DNA from: Clostridia bacterium
GTDB taxonomy: Bacteria; Bacillota; Clostridia; Oscillospirales; CAG-272
Length of the DNA stretch: 64,000 bases
Direction: 5' to 3'
NCBI GenBank assembly: GCA_017540175.1
Contig: JAFYBN010000070.1
Span: forward strand, 1 to 64,000
Below the pieces are notes generated by a model. The model was not told the DNA's origin and did not search any database. It worked only from the letters and a program-made list of their open reading frames with translations. Positions 59,791 to 64,000 of this stretch are shown piece by piece. The first letter of the stretch is position 1; every line of letters starts with the position of its first letter. The translations under genes and the position numbers were made by a program.

Positions 59791-61605
59791 TCATTCGACC
59801 CGGATCCCGTCGATCTCCTCCGTCAGGCGGCAGATCTCGTCGATCAGGGAACCGATGTAGTCGATCGTGGCGCACAGCGGCGCGTCGGTGGTGATGTCGA
59901 AGCCCGCGAGCTTCACGAGGTCCACGGGCGGCAGCGTGCCTCCCGCGGAGAGAAATCTCTTCCAGTCGTCCACGGCGGGCGAGCCTTCCTTTTCGATGCG
60001 CAGCATCGCCTGCGTCGCGACCGTGAGCCCCGCGCTGTAGGTGTAGGAGTAAAGCCCCATGTAGTAATGCGGCTGGCGCATCCAGGTCAGCTCCGCGCCT
60101 TCCGGGATCTCAACGTCCCCGCCCCAGAAGAGCTCGAGGTTCTTCCGGAAGAGGTCGCTGAGAACGTCCGCGTTCACGCTCCCGCCCGCGTCGATGATCT
60201 TATAAACCTCGCGCTGGTACCACGCCTCGCGCAGGTGTGTGACGAAATTGTGGTAGTACGTGTTGCTGATGAGGCTCGAGAGCACCCAGCGGCGGAAGCG
60301 CTTGTCTTCCTTCGAGTTCACGAGATAATGCGCGAGCAGCAGCTCGTTCATCGTGGACGGCGCTTCGATCAGGTAGGAGGACGGATCGGTGTCGTAACAG
60401 GACTGCGCCCGGTCGCCGTACATGGACTGCCCGGCGTGCCCGAGCTCGTGCGCGACGGTGAACACGTCCGCCATGCGGTCGTTCCAGTTGAGCAGGATGA
60501 ACGAGTTGCGCCGGTACAGGCTCGAGCAGAAGCCGCCGGTGCTCTTGCCGACGTTTTTCGCAAAGTCGATCCAGCGCTCCCGGAACGCGCGGTCCACCAT
60601 GGCGGCGTAGTCCTCGCCGAGAATGGAGAGGGCGCCGCGGACGAGCTCGCGCGACTCCGGTATCGTGACCTTCGGGTCGTATTCCGGATCAACCGCGATT
60701 TTCAGATCGGCGAAGGTCGGTTTCTCGAGCCCGTGTTTTTTCGCGAGCAGGCGGGCGTAGCGGCGCATGTGCGGGGCGAGCTTTTCCGTGATCACGTCGA
60801 TCTGACGGTCGTACATCTCCCGCGTCACCTTCTGCCCGAACAGGAGGGAATCGAACACGTTCTCAAATCCGCGCAGCTCCGACATGGTCTTTTCCGTCGT
60901 CACGCAGGCGTTGTACGCGGCGGCGGTGGTGTTTTTGTATTTCGCCAGCGTGGAGGAAAACGCGCGGAACGCCGCCCGGCGCACCTCCGTGTCCGCTTCG
61001 AGCTCGTAGTCGTCCTCGAAAAGGGAATAGCCGAGCGGGTATTCTTTCCCGTTCACCGTGAAGGGATCGAAGGAGATGTCCGCGAGCTTCATCGTGTTGT
61101 AGACCGTGTAGGGGACGTCGAGCGTCCTGCCGAGCGCGGTCAGCGTCTTTTCCGTTTCGGGAGAGAGCCTGTGCGCCTTCTCGGCGATCAGGTTCTCGAG
61201 GTAGACGCGGCAGCCCTTCGCCATCCCGACCGCGGACTTCAGCTCCTCCTCCGGCGCGAGCAGGATCTCGCTGTCGACGAACGCCATTTCGCTTTCCATC
61301 CGCGTGATCTCGTCGCCCACCTTTTCCGAGCGTTCGCGCAGGGCGTTGTCGGTGTAGTCCGCCTCCAGCGCGAGCCCGGCGTAGTTCCAGAGCCTTCCGA
61401 TCGCCGCGTGGATCGGCTCGGCGTCGTCGAGACAGTTTACGATCTTTTCCGCGGTGCAGAGCTTGCCCGCGTAGGCCTCGGCGAGCGCCTTCACCGCGTT
61501 CTTCGTGCGCTCGAGCTCCTCCCACATCTGTTTTTCTTCCGCATAAATCAATCCGAGGTCCCAGGTCTCCTCAAGGGGTACGTCCTTCCTTGCACAGAGC
61601 TTCAC
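59791..61605 (-). CDS. pepF: Oligoendopeptidase F (M3 family)
   Basis: A 604-aa zinc metallopeptidase that cleaves short peptides in the cytosol. The catalytic motif HELGH is in FTVAHELGHAGQSM, with the third ligand Glu in YLIEAPSTMNE about 25 residues on. The C-terminal HYYMGLYSYTYSAGL is also typical. The family length is about 600 aa, which supports the GTG start at 61605 (VKLCARKDVPLEETWDL) after GAGGACAGAC rather than an in-frame ATG 83 codons upstream inside the preceding gene's 3' region. No signal peptide. Neighbouring sugar hydrolase and kinase are on the same strand. Confidence 0.92.
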   Translation of the reverse strand: MKLCARKDVPLEETWDLGLIYAEEKQMWEELERTKNAVKALAEAYAGKLCTAEKIVNCLDDAEPIHAAIGRLWNYAGLALEADYTDNALRERSEKVGDEITRMESEMAFVDSEILLAPEEELKSAVGMAKGCRVYLENLIAEKAHRLSPETEKTLTALGRTLDVPYTVYNTMKLADISFDPFTVNGKEYPLGYSLFEDDYELEADTEVRRAAFRAFSSTLAKYKNTTAAAYNACVTTEKTMSELRGFENVFDSLLFGQKVTREMYDRQIDVITEKLAPHMRRYARLLAKKHGLEKPTFADLKIAVDPEYDPKVTIPESRELVRGALSILGEDYAAMVDRAFRERWIDFAKNVGKSTGGFCSSLYRRNSFILLNWNDRMADVFTVAHELGHAGQSMYGDRAQSCYDTDPSSYLIEAPSTMNELLLAHYLVNSKEDKRFRRWVLSSLISNTYYHNFVTHLREAWYQREVYKIIDAGGSVNADVLSDLFRKNLELFWGGDVEIPEGAELTWMRQPHYYMGLYSYTYSAGLTVATQAMLRIEKEGSPAVDDWKRFLSAGGTLPPVDLVKLAGFDITTDAPLCATIDYIGSLIDEICRLTEEIDGIRVE

Positions 61606-61727
61606 GTCTGTCCTCTTTCCCGCCCGATGGGGCGTTTTTTGTTGTTCCGGCTCCGGTCGGCTCCGCATCGGCGCGAGCCCCCGGGGAATGCAGGTTTTGT
61701 CCTTCGGGCTGTGCGGCGCGGCGCGGT

Positions 61728-64000
61728 TTATTCCGCGTCCCGTTTCCACCCCTCGAGCAGCAGGACCTCGTCCTCCGGCACGGCTGGATCGGCGGTCGTG
61801 TGGATTCCCGTATGCGCGAGCGCGAACATCAGGTTCGCCGCGTTTTCGGGACACAGCGCGCGCAGGAAATCATGGATTTTTCCGTATGTCTCCGCCCGCA
61901 GCAGCACCGCGTTGCCGTCGAACGAACCGGAGTCTTCCGGCAGTCCGAGCGCTTTCAGGATCGCGGGGACCGAATCCGCCTTCGCGAGCGCGCCGAAGTC
62001 GATTTTGCGCGTCTCGGCGACCTTTTGCGCGTCTTCCGTCTTTCTCGGAAGTCCGAACGGCTTTCCCTCCGGCACGGGGATCGGATCAGAGGGCCCCTCG
62101 TCCGGGGCGTACCCGACGAAAAAGGTGTAGCTTTGCGGCGGGAGCGTGACCGTGAGAATCAGGTTCCCGTTCTCGTCGATCGGGCACTCCGTGCGCTTCC
62201 CGGGCAGATCGTGCTCGTACAGCACCATGCGGATCCCGCTGAGCGGAGCGGGAGCGGCGTCCTCGAGCAGGTTTTCCCGGTTCTTCGGATAGGTCGGCGG
62301 CCACGAGCCGAAGCTCGGGATCACCACGTCGTCGAAGCTGCCCGAGCGCGGCGCGGTGTGCGGCCGCTCAAGTCCGGTCAGCCCCGTATAAAACGCCGGG
62401 AGCAGGAAGGTCTTTGTCCGCTCCGTATCCGTCTGGTTGAAGACCGCGAGAAAGAGCCGGTCGGGCGTGTCGTGGTTTTCCTGTAAGATCACGTCCATGT
62501 CCGCGGCAAGGGAGAGATCCTCCGTCGGCCGCGGCGGGCAGACGTGCACCGTGTTTGAGTTGAGCAGCTTCCGGTGTTTGCGGATCACGCCCGTCCAGTA
62601 TTTCACCACGGCGCGGCAGAGCTCGCTGTCGTACGCGCGCCGCCCGCGCACGCAGGGCCATACCCCGGACGCCGCCGCCGTCGCGATCGCCCAGTCGTAT
62701 TCCGCAAGGTGCTCCGTCAGGGGCTCGAACTTCGCCGCGTCCCCGCCGCCGTGATAGATGTCGACCGGCAAAAATCCCCAGCCCATCGACGGGGTCTTGT
62801 GATAGGTCCCCATGTAGTTGTAGATCCGGGTGAGAAGGAGCTGTTCGCGCCGCGGTCTGCTGAACGCGATCTCTTCGTACCCGACGGCGCATTTGTTCGT
62901 GCCGGACAAATAGAACCAGTCGGGCGTGTTGACGTACACCCCGAGCCGGCGGAGGCGGATGTAGATTTCCACCGTCGATTTCAGCCACTGCCGGTACCGG
63001 CTGTCGGAAAGCCCCTTGTGCAGATGCTCCGTCTGCCCCGGCCTGTTCCCCGTGCAGGTGTAGAAGTGGTAGGGACCGTCGATCTCGATGAAATCCGAGC
63101 CGGTCTTTTCGAGGAAATTCACGATGCGGTCCCAGTATCCCTCAGACCATTTCGTCGCGAGACACCGGGAGATCTGACTGTGATCCCCGTTCGTCGCGCA
63201 GTCGTGGTTCATCGGGCTGTAGTCGCGGATGATGGCGAGCGTGTACCCGCCGATCGCGAGCCCTTTCGCGTGGACGTAATCGTAATCGCTCTTCACCCGC
63301 GCGATGTACAGGGGGTCCTCGCTCTCGAGATTGATCCCGGAGCCGAAGGACTGAACGATCATGTCGAATCCGGCGTCGGCGAGGATGTCCGCGCTCTCAC
63401 GGATCACCCCGGAGTCGTCGGAGATGAGATGCAGAAACATCGGCGCCTCGCACACCCACGGGGCGACGCGGCGGTACATGTTCTGGATCTCGTTCATCCG
63501 GTGGTCGAAGCAGACGCTCTGGCAGAAGAGTTCGTACACCTGCATCCCGCGGAAGACCCCGCCCGGCTCGATGTCGGCGTCCGGCCCCATGTCAAAGCGC
63601 GCGGAGACGACCTCCCCGTCGTGAAAGAGCGAGGTCTCCGTCGAAAAGCCCGAGCCGTTGCTCCCGGTATAGTCCGATTCGAGATACAGCCGGAGCCGCC
63701 CTTCGTCGTTCAGCCGCAGCGCCTCGGTTTCCGCCGCGTTGACCGTGACGGTTTTTTCGCCGTTGTTTTTCACGTACAGCGATTTGCGCAGAACCGGCAT
63801 GCCGTCGAAGATCTCGTAAATCACGGTGAAATCGAGCGTCCCGCGCGTGTAAATCAGCTCGGCAACCTTTCCCGGAGCGGGATACGGAAAGACGTGCGAG
63901 CTGTAGGGCTTCGGCGCGTAGTCGAATTTCTTTTCGGTCTCGTGCCCGGGGCGGACGCGGATCTCGCAGGGCCCCTCGAGCGCGTAAGGAACGCCGTCGA
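61728..64000 (-). CDS. Alpha-galactosidase-like (GH36/GH-D type) hydrolase, N-terminus beyond window
   Basis: The frame is open to the right edge (about 757 codons seen); the start is missing. The visible N-terminal part is a beta-sandwich typical of GH36-like enzymes (YEIFDGMPVLRKSLYVKNNG). A barrel follows with AIGGYTLAIIRDY, SDFIEIDGPYHFYTC (a candidate catalytic Asp in IEIDG, about 240 residues from the 63824 Val codon region), GVYVNTPDWFYLSG and MGWGFLPVDIYHGG. The C-terminal part is a beta domain. The exact family is uncertain because the usual GH36 motifs are only partly recognisable. It lies 122 bases upstream of pepF on the same strand without a clear terminator between them. Confidence 0.65.
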   Translation of the reverse strand, partial: DGVPYALEGPCEIRVRPGHETEKKFDYAPKPYSSHVFPYPAPGKVAELIYTRGTLDFTVIYEIFDGMPVLRKSLYVKNNGEKTVTVNAAETEALRLNDEGRLRLYLESDYTGSNGSGFSTETSLFHDGEVVSARFDMGPDADIEPGGVFRGMQVYELFCQSVCFDHRMNEIQNMYRRVAPWVCEAPMFLHLISDDSGVIRESADILADAGFDMIVQSFGSGINLESEDPLYIARVKSDYDYVHAKGLAIGGYTLAIIRDYSPMNHDCATNGDHSQISRCLATKWSEGYWDRIVNFLEKTGSDFIEIDGPYHFYTCTGNRPGQTEHLHKGLSDSRYRQWLKSTVEIYIRLRRLGVYVNTPDWFYLSGTNKCAVGYEEIAFSRPRREQLLLTRIYNYMGTYHKTPSMGWGFLPVDIYHGGGDAAKFEPLTEHLAEYDWAIATAAASGVWPCVRGRRAYDSELCRAVVKYWTGVIRKHRKLLNSNTVHVCPPRPTEDLSLAADMDVILQENHDTPDRLFLAVFNQTDTERTKTFLLPAFYTGLTGLERPHTAPRSGSFDDVVIPSFGSWPPTYPKNRENLLEDAAPAPLSGIRMVLYEHDLPGKRTECPIDENGNLILTVTLPPQSYTFFVGYAPDEGPSDPIPVPEGKPFGLPRKTEDAQKVAETRKIDFGALAKADSVPAILKALGLPEDSGSFDGNAVLLRAETYGKIHDFLRALCPENAANLMFALAHTGIHTTADPAVPEDEVLLLEGWKRDAE

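Noticed and set aside
61617-61640. Plus-strand hairpin with T run (CGCCC-GATG-GGGCG-TTTTTT)
   Set aside because: No plus-strand gene lies upstream; on the minus strand it falls in the pepF leader without a T tract. Left as coincidence.

Overview
The window looks like chromosomal DNA of a high-GC, Gram-positive member of the Clostridia, probably an uncultured gut or rumen Oscillospirales/Christensenellales-type organism (inference). Supporting signs are many secreted lipoproteins with a Cys lipobox, an SLH/G5/3D wall protein, a BlaI/BlaR1-type pair, frequent AGGAGG ribosome binding sites, and TTGACA/TATAAT-type promoters that nearly all have a 17-base spacer. No phage, plasmid, IS or CRISPR genes were seen. 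The high GC content creates many long antisense reading frames; these are left out.

Layout. 1-9.4 kb (minus): two large secreted proteins built from Gly-rich GGTVTATGG-type tandem repeats flank a uroporphyrinogen-decarboxylase-like methyltransferase. 9.4-10.2 kb: tRNA-Tyr(GUA) with its own promoter and terminator, followed by a tRNA-derived folded element and two copies of an unusual array of mini-hairpins separated by GTGAAAT/ATTTCAC. 10.3-13.2 kb (plus): a small glycine-zipper membrane protein, a CPBP protease and a DUF1846 protein. 13.4-26.3 kb (plus): an accessory island of seven lipoproteins of one family, all carrying C-x-D-x-L-C-x-H (usually CRDPLCDH), plus a one-TM protein, an ECF sigma factor and, translationally coupled to it, an 843-aa duplicated ABC-2-like permease with an anti-sigma-like N-terminus. 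One lipoprotein gene is frameshifted and a 3' remnant of another survives.

26.4-30.5 kb (minus): ribokinase, RuvX, a small lipoprotein, aminopeptidase C and an AIM24/TIGR00266 protein. 30.5-39.9 kb (minus): a BlaI-type repressor, a giant 1954-aa BlaR1-type M56 protein and two twin stalk-domain secreted proteins, a plausible operon ending at a strong terminator. 40.1-45.2 kb (minus): an unknown two-TM protein and three XRE regulators with helical tails, two of which share a duplicated promoter cassette (one is frameshifted). 45.3-52.4 kb (minus): PHP hydrolase, pyrimidine-nucleoside phosphorylase, a heterodimeric ABC exporter with one degenerate ATP site, and a nitroreductase. 52.6-55.0 kb (plus): a compact operon of HD hydrolase, DUF2200, DUF1905, LCM-type methyltransferase and acylphosphatase. 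55.1-64 kb: a lipoprotein, a GH20-like hexosaminidase, the SLH/G5/3D protein (plus), a PNK-like P-loop kinase, oligoendopeptidase F and an alpha-galactosidase-like hydrolase cut by the window end.

The best candidates for something undescribed are the sigma factor/permease/CxDPLCxH-lipoprotein island, the giant BlaR1 with its stalk-protein partners, and the nested hairpin array beside tRNA-Tyr. All functional links are inferred from sequence reading and gene order alone.
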